Source: Frigoribacterium endophyticum
GTDB taxonomy: Bacteria > Actinomycetota > Actinomycetes > Actinomycetales > Microbacteriaceae
Length of the DNA: 64,000 nt
Direction of reading: 5' to 3'
Assembly: GCF_011759585.1 (NCBI RefSeq)
Contig: NZ_JAAOYV010000002.1
Span: 62,001 to 126,000 of the forward strand
Shown one piece after another: positions 14,928 to 23,215 of this stretch (position 1 is its first letter; every line of letters starts with the position of its first letter). The position numbers and the translations under genes were made by a program. The notes under the pieces were generated by a model. That model had not been told where the DNA came from and ran no database searches. It saw only the letters and a program-made list of their open reading frames with translations.

Positions 14928-16640
14928 ATGGAGCTCGCCGAACTGCTGATCATCCTGAGCGGCTCGCTCCTCGTCACGGCGTTCGCGCGCTGGCGGGGCC
15001 TGCCCGCGCCCCTGCTCACGGTCGGCGTCGCGCTGCTGGTCTCGTTCGTGCCCGGGGTGCCCGACATCGAGATCGACTCCGAGGTGATCCTCACCGTCGT
15101 GCTGCCGCCCCTGCTCTACTCGGCGTCGCTCGACGTGTCGCTGCTGAACTTCCGCGAGAGCCGCGTGCAGATCCAGCGGCTGGGCATCGGCGCCGTCGTC
15201 GTCACGGCGTTCGTCGTCGGCGGCGTCGCGTACCTGCTCATCCCCGACATGACCCTGCCGGCCGCCATCCTCGTCGGTGCCGTGGTCGCCCCGCCCGACG
15301 CGGTGTCGGCGGCGGCGATCGGCCGCAAGCTCGGCCTGCCGCGCAAGGTGATGACCGTGCTCTCGGGCGAGAGCCTGATCAACGACGCGGCCTCGCTGAC
15401 GCTGGTGAAGGTGTTCCTCGCGATCGTGGGGGGCGCCTCCCTCACCCTCTGGCAGGACCTCGGCATCTTCGGCCTCGCGATCGGCGTGGGGGTCGCGGTC
15501 GGCCTCGTGCTCGGCGTCGTGGCCCACCGGGTGCGGGTGCGGATCGACGACCCGGTCATCGAGAACGTCATCGGGCTGCTGCTGCCGTTCGTCGCGTACA
15601 TCCTCGCCGAGGAGCTCAGCGGGTCGGGCGTGCTCGCGGTCGTCGCCGCCGGCCTCTACGTCGGCTTCAACTCGCCCCGCACGGGCTACGCGACGCGGCT
15701 GCAGGAGCGCCCGTTCTGGGCCGCCGCCGACGTGCTGCTCGAGGGCTTCGTCTTCGCGCTGATCGGGCTGCAGCTGAAGACCGTCGTGCTCGACGTCGCC
15801 GAGAGCGACCGCGGGCTCGCGCAGAGCGTCGGGGTGGCGTTCGTCGTGCTCGCCGTCGTGGTGCTCGTGCGGCCGGCGTTCGTCTTCGCGACCTACTACG
15901 CGGCCCGCGTGCTGCGGTACCTGCTGCTCGGCCGCCTGCTCCGTGGCCTGCGACGGGTGCCGGCCCTGCGCCGCCTGCGGTACCGCCCCCAGCCTCGCCT
16001 CGACCGGCGGCAGCTCACCGTGATCTCGTGGACGGGCATGCGCGGCGTGGTGACGCTCGCGGCGGTCGTGTCGATCCCGGCCGTGACCGACAGCGGCGTG
16101 CCCGTGCCCGCCCGCGACACGATGTTCCTCATCGCGTTCGTCGTCACGGTGGGGACGCTGCTGCTGCAGGGGCTGACGCTGCCGGCCGTGATCCGCTGGC
16201 TCGGGGTGCAGGACACCACACAGCGTGACCGCGACCTCGCGGCGCAGCTGGCGCTCCTCACGACGAGCACCGACGAGACCCTCGCGTACGTCCAGAGCCG
16301 CCGCCCCGCGTGGGAGGAGCTCTACGGGCCCGAGCTCACCGAGCGCGCGGTCCAGGCGACGACCGTGCGGCTCGTGCGCCAGTCGGAGGCGCTGCGGCGC
16401 GGAGCCCTCGAGGACGCCGAGGACCGCGAGCCGTCGAGCGCCGAGCGCGACCGACGGCGTGCGGTGCCCCGGGCGATCGGCCAGATCCGGCGCGAGCTGC
16501 TCGCGAAGCGCCGCGAGGTCGTGCTGCGCGAGCGCGACGCCGGGAAGCTCGACGAGGAGGTCATGCGGCAGGTGCTGCTCGGCCTCGACGCCGAGGAGCT
16601 CGCGATGGACACGAACGCGGTGTCGAGCACGCGCTCGTGA
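14928..16640 (+). CDS. CPA1-family Na+/H+ antiporter
   Basis: A 570-residue cation:proton antiporter of the NhaP/CPA1 group, likely used for pH and sodium homeostasis. About twelve TM helices span residues 3-420. Key family motifs are VAPPDAVSAAAIGRK (the ion-binding PDA/ND region) and SGESLINDAASLTLVKV. GMRGVVTLAAVVSIP is another conserved block near residue 365. A cytoplasmic C-terminal region of about 145 residues is charged and helical (RRAVPRAIGQIRRELLAKRREV), probably regulatory. The ATG at 14928 has GGAGGA 10 nt upstream. Its leader contains a palindrome and a 5-bp tandem repeat. The gene runs co-directionally into the downstream YhgE-like gene but that one has its own promoter-like box. 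Confidence 0.92.
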   Translation: MELAELLIILSGSLLVTAFARWRGLPAPLLTVGVALLVSFVPGVPDIEIDSEVILTVVLPPLLYSASLDVSLLNFRESRVQIQRLGIGAVVVTAFVVGGVAYLLIPDMTLPAAILVGAVVAPPDAVSAAAIGRKLGLPRKVMTVLSGESLINDAASLTLVKVFLAIVGGASLTLWQDLGIFGLAIGVGVAVGLVLGVVAHRVRVRIDDPVIENVIGLLLPFVAYILAEELSGSGVLAVVAAGLYVGFNSPRTGYATRLQERPFWAAADVLLEGFVFALIGLQLKTVVLDVAESDRGLAQSVGVAFVVLAVVVLVRPAFVFATYYAARVLRYLLLGRLLRGLRRVPALRRLRYRPQPRLDRRQLTVISWTGMRGVVTLAAVVSIPAVTDSGVPVPARDTMFLIAFVVTVGTLLLQGLTLPAVIRWLGVQDTTQRDRDLAAQLALLTTSTDETLAYVQSRRPAWEELYGPELTERAVQATTVRLVRQSEALRRGALEDAEDREPSSAERDRRRAVPRAIGQIRRELLAKRREVVLRERDAGKLDEEVMRQVLLGLDAEELAMDTNAVSSTRS

Positions 16641-16644
16641 GGCG

Positions 16645-16650
16645 TAGCGT
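16645..16650 (+). promoter_or_regulatory. -10 box upstream of the YhgE/Pip-like gene
   Basis: TAGCGT, with 6 nt to a GTG at 16657 that opens a 16-codon reading frame ending in a TGA overlapping the start of the downstream gene. Confidence 0.5.
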
Positions 16651-16656
16651 GGCGGC

Positions 16657-16707
16657 GTGATCGTCGGCCGCGGGTCGGCGGCGCCGGAGGAGGACGAGGA
16701 CACGTGA
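16657..16707 (+). CDS. Possible leaderless 16-residue leader peptide
   Basis: GTG at 16657 lies exactly 6 nt after TAGCGT, as at leaderless genes here. It reads 16 codons (VIVGRGSAAPEEDEDT) to a TGA at 16705-16707 that overlaps the GTG of the next gene as GTGA. Translation of this frame would couple to the downstream start. It is small and unsupported by homology, so it may equally be plain leader containing the GGAGGAGGA ribosome binding site. Confidence 0.3.
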   Translation: MIVGRGSAAPEEDEDT

Positions 16708-18038
16708 CGCGAGGCCGGGCAGACGACGGGGCCACGACCACGGGAGCGGGCGACACCGCCGGGGCCGCAGGGACGCCCAAGCCGCCGGTCGGTGCGTTCC
16801 GCCGCTGGTACTCCACCCTCCACCCGTCGCTGCAGCTCATCGGCCTCCAGCTCTGGCTGCCGCTCTTCTTCATCGTCGGCTTCTGCCTCTGCTACATCGC
16901 GGCCTTCCACGCCCCGCACCCGCACGACGTGCCGATCGCCGTCGTCGGCTCGTCGTCCGCCGCGTCGACCCTGCAGGCCGACCTCGACGACGCGCAGCCC
17001 GGCGTCTTCGACGTGCGCCCCTTCGACGACCTCGACAGGGCGCAGGAGGCGGTGCTCCGCGGGCAGGTGGCGGTCGCCGTCGACCCCGGCGACGCGCAGC
17101 TCTACAAGGCGAGCGCCCACCAGTACCAGGTCTCCGCCCTGATCCCCGCGATGCTGACGCCGGTGCTCACCGCCGAGGGCGACGCCCCGGCCGTCGTCGA
17201 CCTCGCCCCGCTGCCGTCGTACGACGAGTACGGCACGGTCTCGCTCTACCTGATGCTCGCCTGGTGCATCGGCGGCTACATGGTCGCCATGTTCATCGGG
17301 CTCATGGGCGCGCCCCTGCGGCACCGCACGCGCGTCACCGTGATCCTCGTCGGGGCCGCCGTCATCTCGCTCGTGACGAACCTGCTCGCGGGGCCCGTGG
17401 TGGGCGCCGTGCAGGGCCACTTCGCCGAGCTCGCCCTGCTCGGCTGGGCCTGGATCGTCGCCATCGGGCTCGCGGTCAACGGCATCAGCTACTTCGTCGG
17501 CCGGTTCGTCGCGCTGCCCGCGATGATCGTCTTCGTCTTCCTGTCGATGCCCGCCTCGGGCGGCGCGTACCCGGCGTGGTTCATGCCCCAGCCGTTCGCC
17601 GCCCTGAACGCCGTCGTCGTGGGCAGCGGCATCACCGAGATGCTCAAGCGCGTGCTCTACGACGTGGGGCCGGGGTACTCGCGCGGCCTCACGATGATGG
17701 CCTCGTACGCGGTGGCCGGCGTCGTGCTCATGCTCGTCGGCAAGCGGTGGTGGGAGGCCCGGCGCGTGCGGCGGATCGTGGAGGGGCGGACGACCATGTT
17801 CGCGGACGCGCAGACCGCCAACCGCGAGTTCCTCACCGCGGAGCGGGACGAGGTCCTCGCCCGCCACGGGCTCGTCGCGACCGACACGGGCACGATCCGC
17901 ACCGTGCCCGGCGACGAGCGGGCACAGCTCGACGAGGGCGGCGACATGATGTTCGGCGCCGCGGGCGGCCTCGAGGCCGAGGAGCTGCCGACCCGCCCCG
18001 TCCGCGTGGTCGACGAGCGGGACGCCCGCCGGGGCTGA
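16704..18038 (+). CDS. YhgE/Pip-like (DUF3533, ABC-2 fold) membrane protein
   Basis: A 444-residue membrane protein. A low-complexity N-terminus leads into one TM helix at about residues 47-67. Then comes an extracytoplasmic domain (about 70-175) starting VPIAVVGSSSAA, followed by five or six TM helices between about 179 and 345. This one-plus-five arrangement with a VPIAVV segment after the first helix matches DUF3533/YhgE-Pip proteins, relatives of ABC-2 permeases linked to type VII secretion or surface export in other Gram-positives. SMPASGGAYPAWFMPQPF is characteristic. The C-terminal 95 residues are acidic and cytoplasmic. No ATPase gene is adjacent, so function is open. The GTG at 16704 follows a purine-rich GGAGGAGGACGAGGA. 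Confidence 0.8.
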   Translation: MTRGRADDGATTTGAGDTAGAAGTPKPPVGAFRRWYSTLHPSLQLIGLQLWLPLFFIVGFCLCYIAAFHAPHPHDVPIAVVGSSSAASTLQADLDDAQPGVFDVRPFDDLDRAQEAVLRGQVAVAVDPGDAQLYKASAHQYQVSALIPAMLTPVLTAEGDAPAVVDLAPLPSYDEYGTVSLYLMLAWCIGGYMVAMFIGLMGAPLRHRTRVTVILVGAAVISLVTNLLAGPVVGAVQGHFAELALLGWAWIVAIGLAVNGISYFVGRFVALPAMIVFVFLSMPASGGAYPAWFMPQPFAALNAVVVGSGITEMLKRVLYDVGPGYSRGLTMMASYAVAGVVLMLVGKRWWEARRVRRIVEGRTTMFADAQTANREFLTAERDEVLARHGLVATDTGTIRTVPGDERAQLDEGGDMMFGAAGGLEAEELPTRPVRVVDERDARRG

Positions 18039-18048
18039 GCGAGGCCCG

Positions 18049-18384
18049 CTAGAGGTCGACGCCGCCGCGGTGCGCGCCGTCGAGGTGGACGCCCTGCCAC
18101 GACGCGCCGTCGAGCTGCTCGGCGAGCGTGCGGGCGGCGGTGCGGTCGGCGCTCGCCGAGGCGAGGGCGGTGACCCCGAACCCGACCAGCAGGGCGAGGA
18201 GGCCGAGCGTCGAGACGAGCATGCCCGGGCCGCCGACGACGGCCCCGACGACGAACAGGCCAGCCGCGGCGGTCCAGGCGACCACGACGGCCGCGGTGCG
18301 GACGGCGGAGAGGAGACGCGAGGGGGCGGTGGCCCGGCGGCGGATCCGGGGGGCGTCGAGGGCCAGGCCGTCGTAGCTGCTCAC
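18049..18384 (-). CDS. Small two-TM membrane protein of unknown function
   Basis: A 111-residue protein with a basic N-terminus (PRIRRRATAPSRLL) and two TM helices at roughly residues 30-50 and 55-78, then a helical cytoplasmic tail rich in Ala. I do not recognise a family. The GTG at 18384 has GGAGGA 5 nt upstream and is preferred over the GTG 13 codons earlier, which lacks a ribosome binding site. A TAGTGT box at 18445-18450 would give a leader of about 55 nt containing the palindrome at 18419-18433. It ends 10 bp from the convergent membrane-protein gene. Confidence 0.7.
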   Translation of the reverse strand: MSSYDGLALDAPRIRRRATAPSRLLSAVRTAAVVVAWTAAAGLFVVGAVVGGPGMLVSTLGLLALLVGFGVTALASASADRTAARTLAEQLDGASWQGVHLDGAHRGGVDL

Positions 18385-18418
18385 AGGGGTCCTCCGCAGG
18401 GGGTCGTGGGGGCGTTCT

Positions 18419-18433
18419 GTCACCCGGTGTGAC
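18419..18433. promoter_or_regulatory. GTCAC-N5-GTGAC palindrome in a leader
   Basis: GTCACCCGGTGTGAC lies just downstream of the TAGTGT box (minus strand 18445-18450) for the small membrane protein. It resembles a dimer-binding operator of the CRP/FNR half-site type, but this is only shape evidence. Confidence 0.3.
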
Positions 18434-18473
18434 GTCTCCCCTCGACACTACGGAGGGCCGCGGGGGCCGTCTG

Positions 18474-18503
18474 CCCCCTCTCCCGGTGACACCCGAGAGG
18501 GGG
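18474..18503 (-). terminator. Hairpin after the NUDIX gene
   Basis: Perfect 9-bp arms CCCCCTCTC (18474-18482) and GAGAGGGGG (18495-18503) around a 12-nt loop, 36 bp beyond the NUDIX stop. Confidence 0.65.
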
Positions 18504-18538
18504 AGGGACAGGCCCGTGTCCCCCTTGTGGCCGACGGG

Positions 18539-19030
18539 TCAGCGGGGGCCGGAGGAGCCTGCGGCGGCCTCCGAGACGACCGTCGCGAGGTCGGCCCCGA
18601 AGGTGTACGTCGCCGCGACGTGTCCCCCGGCGAGCACGCCGGGCAGCCAGCGCCGGGCGTCGTCCCACATGGCGTCGAGGGGCAGGGCGTCGACGTCGTG
18701 CCACGCGGGGTCGAGCTCGTCGGTCTCGACCGGCTCGCCCCGCCAGCGGCGCGCGACGAAGACGGACGACCGCTGGCTCCAGGCGGGCCGGTGCGGGAAG
18801 AGGTAGAGCAGCTCGCCGCGCGCCTCGAGGTCGGCCGGGCGCACCTCGACCCGCGCCTCCTCGGCGATCTCGCGGACGGCCGCCTCGACGGGCGTCTCGG
18901 AGCCCTCGAGCTTGCCGCCGAGGCCGACGTGGTAGCCGACGCCGAGCCCGGTCTTCTTGCGGCCGAGCAGCACCTGCCGGCGCCCGTCGAGCTCGCGTAG
19001 GAGGTAGGTGACGCACACGTCGTAGGCCAT
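18539..19030 (-). CDS. NUDIX hydrolase, 8-oxo-dGTP diphosphatase-like
   Basis: A 163-residue NUDIX protein that should hydrolyse a nucleoside diphosphate linked to another moiety. The Nudix box is intact at about residues 38-60: GGKLEGSETPVEAAVREIAEEA, matching GX5EX7REUXEEXGU apart from a variant last position. Upstream, LLGRKKTGLGVGYHVGLGGK resembles MTH1/MutT-like proteins that accept oxidised purine nucleotides. The specificity is inferred. TAGCCT on the minus strand sits 6 nt before the ATG, predicting a leaderless transcript, and faces a matching box for the divergent gene at 19087 across 44 bp. Confidence 0.9.
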   Translation of the reverse strand: MAYDVCVTYLLRELDGRRQVLLGRKKTGLGVGYHVGLGGKLEGSETPVEAAVREIAEEARVEVRPADLEARGELLYLFPHRPAWSQRSSVFVARRWRGEPVETDELDPAWHDVDALPLDAMWDDARRWLPGVLAGGHVAATYTFGADLATVVSEAAAGSSGPR

Positions 19031-19036
19031 GTCGGC

Positions 19037-19042
19037 AGGCTA
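19037..19042 (-). promoter_or_regulatory. -10 box of leaderless NUDIX gene
   Basis: TAGCCT on the minus strand, 6 nt before the ATG at 19030. Confidence 0.65.
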
Positions 19043-19073
19043 GCGGTCGACCGCGTCGTCAGCGTGCCCGGCG

Positions 19074-19079
19074 TAGGCT
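19074..19079 (+). promoter_or_regulatory. -10 box of leaderless gene at 19087
   Basis: TAGGCT, 7 nt before the ATG. Confidence 0.6.
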
Positions 19080-19086
19080 CGATCGC

Positions 19087-19437
19087 ATGCCCGAGACGCC
19101 CGACGCCCTCCGCGGCGGCGTGCCCGAGTTCCGCGGGGCGGGTCGCAGCCTCGAGGTGCTGCGCGCCGAGGCCCACGACGAGCTGGCGGCCCTGATCGAG
19201 CTCCGCTGCCGGGGCGGCGAGGACCCGTGGGACGTCATCCCGGGCCTGCCCACCGTCGACGAGCAGGTGGTCATCTCGCTGCGGGCCGACGCCCGCGGGG
19301 TCGACGGCGTGCCCTACGGGGGCGGCGGGGGCGCCGACGACGAGCTGCGGTTCCTCCGCGGCGTGGCCCTCTGGCACCCCGAGCTCTCCCGCGCCGTCTG
19401 GTCGCTGATGGGCCGCATCGACGCCGCCTCGCGCTGA
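19087..19437 (+). CDS. Small unknown protein
   Basis: A 116-residue soluble protein without a recognised domain. It is mixed alpha/beta with a conserved-looking stretch SLEVLRAEAHDELAALIELRCRGGEDPWDVIPGLPTVDEQVVISLRAD, a glycine-rich loop (YGGGGGADDE) and a C-terminal helix ending in LMGRIDAASR. The -10 box placed 7 nt upstream and codon use like its neighbours support a real gene. It is the first of three small co-directional genes before oligopeptidase B, each with its own leaderless promoter, so they are probably independent units. Confidence 0.7.
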   Translation: MPETPDALRGGVPEFRGAGRSLEVLRAEAHDELAALIELRCRGGEDPWDVIPGLPTVDEQVVISLRADARGVDGVPYGGGGGADDELRFLRGVALWHPELSRAVWSLMGRIDAASR

Positions 19438-19460
19438 GGCCCCCTGTCGGTGGGCGGCCG

Positions 19461-19466
19461 TAGCCT
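19461..19466 (+). promoter_or_regulatory. -10 box of leaderless gene at 19473
   Basis: TAGCCT, 6 nt before the ATG. Confidence 0.65.
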
Positions 19467-19472
19467 GGCCGC

Positions 19473-20027
19473 ATGCTCTGGACCGACGTCGTCACCGTCA
19501 CGCTGGGCGCCTTCGTGGGCGCCGGCGCCGCCTTCGGCGCCAACCTGCTCGTGCGTTGGCTCGAGTCGCGGCGGGCCGAGGCCTCCGCGCTGAACGAGCT
19601 CGTCACCGAGATCCACTTCCGGCGCGTGCTGCACCGCATCGTGCCGACGCGGAGCCCCGACGCCGAGACCGCCGACCCCGACTGGGCGACCGCGCGGCGC
19701 TCGATCGGCGGCCTGCGCGGCGTCGTCCGCTCGGCCCGGCGGCGGACCCGCCCGCGGTCGTCGGCGCTGCCCGTGCTCAACGAGATGACCCTCGCCTGCA
19801 ACACCTTCCTCGACGACAGCGAAGACGCGCCCGACCTCTACCGTCTGCACCTCATGCAGCTGCACGCCCGGCTCAACGCCGGCGTGCGGCGGCTGCGCTC
19901 GCAGCGCCGCGCGATCGCCGACCTCGAGCCGGGCCAGGCGCGGCTCGGCCCGACCGTCGCGGGGCTCCGGGCGCCGACCGCGGTGGCCGACGGGCCGGCC
20001 GACACCGAGGCGGGGAGGCGCGGGTAG
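19473..20027 (+). CDS. Single-TM membrane protein of unknown function
   Basis: A 184-residue protein with one N-terminal TM helix (about residues 7-27, VVTVTLGAFVGAGAAFGANLLV) followed by a basic cytoplasmic helical domain rich in Arg and Leu. Blocks such as LNELVTEIHFRRVLHRIVP and LYRLHLMQLHARLNAGVRRLRSQRRAI suggest amphipathic helices. No enzymatic motif is seen. The topology is like small membrane-anchored helical proteins of unknown role in actinobacteria. Its TAG stop at 20025-20027 doubles as the first three bases of the -10 box of the next gene. Confidence 0.72.
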   Translation: MLWTDVVTVTLGAFVGAGAAFGANLLVRWLESRRAEASALNELVTEIHFRRVLHRIVPTRSPDAETADPDWATARRSIGGLRGVVRSARRRTRPRSSALPVLNEMTLACNTFLDDSEDAPDLYRLHLMQLHARLNAGVRRLRSQRRAIADLEPGQARLGPTVAGLRAPTAVADGPADTEAGRRG

Positions 20028-20030
20028 CGT
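20025..20030 (+). promoter_or_regulatory. -10 box of leaderless gene at 20038, embedded in a stop codon
   Basis: TAGCGT, 7 nt before the ATG. Its TAG is the stop codon of the upstream gene. Confidence 0.6.
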
Positions 20031-20037
20031 CGGCCGC

Positions 20038-20343
20038 ATGAGCGACGCACCCGAGACCCCCGCCCCCGCCGACGCCACCGCGACCGACCCCGTCGAGGCG
20101 GCCGACGAGCAGGCCCAGTTCGACGCCGCCCGCCTCGCCGCCGGCGAGGACGTCGACGGCACGGCCACGCTCTCCACCGCCTCCTCGGCCGCCGCGCCGG
20201 AGAAGGCCGGCACGCAGGACGCCCTCGACGACGCGGCCCGCGAGGCGGCCGCGCCCGACCCCGCCGACGTCCACGTCGCCTCCGACGAGTACCCCGAGCG
20301 CCCGCGCCTGGGCGGGATCACCGCGAGCGACACGCAGATCTGA
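20038..20343 (+). CDS. Small acidic, probably disordered protein
   Basis: A 101-residue protein rich in Ala, Asp, Glu and Pro with almost no aromatic residues and no cysteine, so probably intrinsically disordered. It ends with a more ordered tail, YPERPRLGGITASDTQI. I do not recognise a family. The leaderless -10 box and in-frame continuity argue for expression. It lies directly upstream of oligopeptidase B but is separated by 98 bp with its own promoter for the latter. Confidence 0.6.
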   Translation: MSDAPETPAPADATATDPVEAADEQAQFDAARLAAGEDVDGTATLSTASSAAAPEKAGTQDALDDAAREAAAPDPADVHVASDEYPERPRLGGITASDTQI

Positions 20344-20429
20344 CTCGCGCCTCCCCGGGGGGGGCCCTCGAGCCTCCTCGGGGCTCCGTGGCCCGTGCCC
20401 GCCCGGGTCGCGCCGACGGGGTCGCTGGC

Positions 20430-20435
20430 TAGGCT
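20430..20435 (+). promoter_or_regulatory. -10 box of leaderless ptrB
   Basis: TAGGCT, 6 nt before the ATG at 20442. Confidence 0.65.
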
Positions 20436-20441
20436 GGGCAG

Positions 20442-22550
20442 ATGGCCTCGTCCCCCGCGCCCCGCGCCCCCCGGAAGCCCGTCACCCGCCGCCACCACGG
20501 TCACGAGTTCGTCGACGACTACGAGTGGCTGCGCGCCAAGGAGGACCCGGAGGTCATCGCCCACCTCGAGGCCGAGAACGCCCACACCGAGGCCGAGACG
20601 GCGCACCTGGCCGCCCTGCGCGAGACGATCTTCGAGGAGATCAAGGGCCGCGTGCAGGAGACCGACCTCGGCGTCCCCGTGCGGGAGGGCGAGTGGTGGT
20701 ACTACTCGCGCACCGCCGAGGGGGCCCAGTACGGCATCCACTGCCGGGTGCCCGTCGCCGACGCCGACGACTGGACCCCGCCGACGATCAGCCCCGACTC
20801 CGCCCCGGCGGGCGAGCAGGTGCTGCTCGACGGCAACGTCGAGGCCGAGGGCCACGACTTCTTCTCGCTCGGCAGCTTCGACGTCTCGGCCGAGGGCGGC
20901 CTGCTCGCGTGGGCGATCGACACCACCGGCGACGAGCGCTACGAGCTGCGCGTCCGCGACCTGACGACGGGCGTCGACCTGCCCGACCGGGTCGCCGACA
21001 CCGCCCCCGGCGCCGTCTTCGACGCCACCGGACGATTCGTCTTCTACCCGACGGTCGACGAGTCGTGGCGCCCCGACACCATCTGGCGCCACGAGGTCGG
21101 CGGCGGGGGCGACGACGTCACCGTCTTCACCGAGCCCGACGACCGGTACTGGATCGGCGTGGGCCTCACGCGGAGCCGCCAGTACCTCGTCGTCGACGTG
21201 GGGTCGAAGATCACGAGCGAGACCTGGCTGCTCGACTCGGCCGACCCGACCGGGGAGTTCCGTGTGGTGTGGCCGCGACGCGAGGGCGTCGAGTACGACG
21301 TCGAGCACGCCGTCGTCGCCGGCAGCGACCGCCTGCTCGTCGTGCACAACGACGGCGCCGAGAACTTCGAGCTCGTCGACGTGCCCGCCGACGACCCGAC
21401 CTCGGCCACCGACCGCCGTGTCGTCGTCGCCCACCGCGACGACGTGCGGCTCGAGTCCGTCGACGCCTTCGCCGGCCACCTCGTCGTCGAGCACCGCCGC
21501 GAGGCGCTGCCCCGGCTCTCCGTGCTGCCGCTCGGCCCCGACGGCTACGGCGACCTCGTCGAGGTCGAGTTCGACGAGCCCCTCTTCGCGGCGGGCGCGG
21601 GCGGAAACCCCGAGTTCGCGCAGCCCACCGTGCGCTTCGGCTACGCCTCGTTCGTCACGCCGTCGACGGTCTGGGACCTCGACGTGCGCACGGGCGAGCG
21701 CCGGCTGCTGAAGCGCCAGGTCGTGCTCGGCGGGTACGACCCCGCCGACTACGAGCAAGCCCGCGAGTGGGCGACGGCGGCCGACGGCACACGCGTGCCG
21801 ATCTCGCTCGTCTGGCGGCGCGACGCCGTGACGCCCGGCGAGCCCGCGCCGCTGCACCTCTACGGCTACGGCTCGTACGAGCACAGCATCGACCCGGGCT
21901 TCAGCGTGGCGCGCCTCTCGCTGCTCGACCGGGGCGTCGTCTTCGCGGTCGCCCACGTGCGGGGCGGCGGCGAGATGGGCCGCGCCTGGTACGAGCAGGG
22001 CAAGACCCTGACCAAGACGAACACCTTCACCGACTTCGTCGACGTCGCCCGCCACCTCGTCGCCGAGGGGCGCACCACGCCCGCGCAGCTCGTCGCCGAG
22101 GGCGGCAGCGCCGGGGGCCTGCTCATGGGCGCGGTCGCCAACATCGCGCCCGAGCTGTTCGCCGGCATCGTCGCGGCCGTGCCGTTCGTCGACGCCCTGA
22201 CGAGCATCCTCGACCCCGATCTGCCGCTGACCGTCATCGAGTGGGACGAGTGGGGCGACCCCCTGCACGACGCCGAGGTCTACGAGTACATGCGCGGCTA
22301 CTCGCCCTACGAGAACGTGCGGGAGGGCGTGCGCTACCCGCGCATCCTCGCGGTCACGTCGCTCAACGACACCCGCGTGCTCTACGTCGAGCCCGCCAAG
22401 TGGGCGGCCCGGCTGCGCGACGTCGGCGCGCCGGTGCTGCTCAAGACCGAGATGTCGGCCGGCCACGGCGGCGTCAGCGGCCGGTACGAGTCGTGGCGCG
22501 AGCGGGCCTTCGAGCTCGCCTGGCTGCTCGACGTGCTCGGGCGGGCCTGA
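20442..22550 (+). CDS. ptrB: Oligopeptidase B (S9A serine peptidase)
   Basis: A 702-residue prolyl-oligopeptidase-family peptidase that cleaves after Arg/Lys in short peptides. The N-terminal helix block DDYEWLRAKEDPEVIAHLEAEN is typical. A seven-bladed propeller domain (about 70-410) is followed by the hydrolase domain. LHLYGYGSYEHSIDPGFS and FAVAHVRGGGEMGRAWYEQGK lead to the nucleophile elbow GGSAGG with Ser556. The Asp lies in TSLNDTRVLY and the His in SAGHGG near residue 674. The VEWDEWGDPLHD block is characteristic of S9A enzymes. No signal peptide, so cytoplasmic. Leaderless promoter. Confidence 0.94.
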   Translation: MASSPAPRAPRKPVTRRHHGHEFVDDYEWLRAKEDPEVIAHLEAENAHTEAETAHLAALRETIFEEIKGRVQETDLGVPVREGEWWYYSRTAEGAQYGIHCRVPVADADDWTPPTISPDSAPAGEQVLLDGNVEAEGHDFFSLGSFDVSAEGGLLAWAIDTTGDERYELRVRDLTTGVDLPDRVADTAPGAVFDATGRFVFYPTVDESWRPDTIWRHEVGGGGDDVTVFTEPDDRYWIGVGLTRSRQYLVVDVGSKITSETWLLDSADPTGEFRVVWPRREGVEYDVEHAVVAGSDRLLVVHNDGAENFELVDVPADDPTSATDRRVVVAHRDDVRLESVDAFAGHLVVEHRREALPRLSVLPLGPDGYGDLVEVEFDEPLFAAGAGGNPEFAQPTVRFGYASFVTPSTVWDLDVRTGERRLLKRQVVLGGYDPADYEQAREWATAADGTRVPISLVWRRDAVTPGEPAPLHLYGYGSYEHSIDPGFSVARLSLLDRGVVFAVAHVRGGGEMGRAWYEQGKTLTKTNTFTDFVDVARHLVAEGRTTPAQLVAEGGSAGGLLMGAVANIAPELFAGIVAAVPFVDALTSILDPDLPLTVIEWDEWGDPLHDAEVYEYMRGYSPYENVREGVRYPRILAVTSLNDTRVLYVEPAKWAARLRDVGAPVLLKTEMSAGHGGVSGRYESWRERAFELAWLLDVLGRA

Positions 22551-22575
22551 GGCGCGGGGCGAGGGGGCCGAGGTC

Positions 22576-23187
22576 GTGGGCGAGGGCCCGGTGACGGTCG
22601 GTCGGTGGGCTGACGCGCCCGCCCCGGCAGCGGGTGCCGTCGACCACGTCGCCCTCTGGCGCGGCATCAACGTCGGCACGGCGAAGCGGGTCGGCATGGC
22701 CGACCTGCGGGCCGTCGCGTCGGGGCTCGGCCTCGTCGCGCCGGCCACCGTGCTCGCCAGCGGGAACCTCGTCGTCGGCGTGCCGACCGACCGGGCCGGC
22801 GACGTCGCCGCCGAGCTGAGGGCCGCCGTCGCGGCGGCCACCGGGGTCGACGCGGCCGTGCTCGTGCTCACGGGCGACGCCTTCCGCGCCCTCGCCGCGG
22901 CGAACCCGCTCCGGCGCGACGACCGCCCACCGGCGAGGGTCTCGGTGGCGGTCGCGGAGGTGCCCGGTGCGCTCGCCGGCACCGCGCCTCCCGCCGTCGA
23001 CCTCGGCGACGAGGAGATGGTCGTCGCTCCGGACGCCGTCTACCAGTGGCTGCCCGCCGGGGTGACGGGGTCGCCCGTGCCCGCCGCGTGGTGGCGGGGG
23101 CTGCCCACGACGGTCACGGCCCGGAACGACGCGACGGTGCAGAAGATCGTCGCCCTGCTCGACGCCCGGGCCGCGTCGCGGGGCTGA
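22576..23187 (+). CDS. DUF1697 family protein
   Basis: A 203-residue DUF1697 protein. The family signature is clear: VALWRGINVGTAKRVGMADLRAVASGLGL near residue 25, then TVLASGNLVV, and a C-terminal TTVTARNDATVQKIVALL that matches the family W-TxRNxxTxxKLxxL ending. These proteins form two ferredoxin-like subdomains and have no established activity. The frame opens at GTG 22576 without a good ribosome binding site; a GTG five codons later is an alternative. It follows ptrB after 25 bp and could be read through from it. Confidence 0.85.
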   Translation: MGEGPVTVGRWADAPAPAAGAVDHVALWRGINVGTAKRVGMADLRAVASGLGLVAPATVLASGNLVVGVPTDRAGDVAAELRAAVAAATGVDAAVLVLTGDAFRALAAANPLRRDDRPPARVSVAVAEVPGALAGTAPPAVDLGDEEMVVAPDAVYQWLPAGVTGSPVPAAWWRGLPTTVTARNDATVQKIVALLDARAASRG

Positions 23188-23215
23188 TCAGGCCCGCCGC
23201 CGGACCGTCGCCGGG

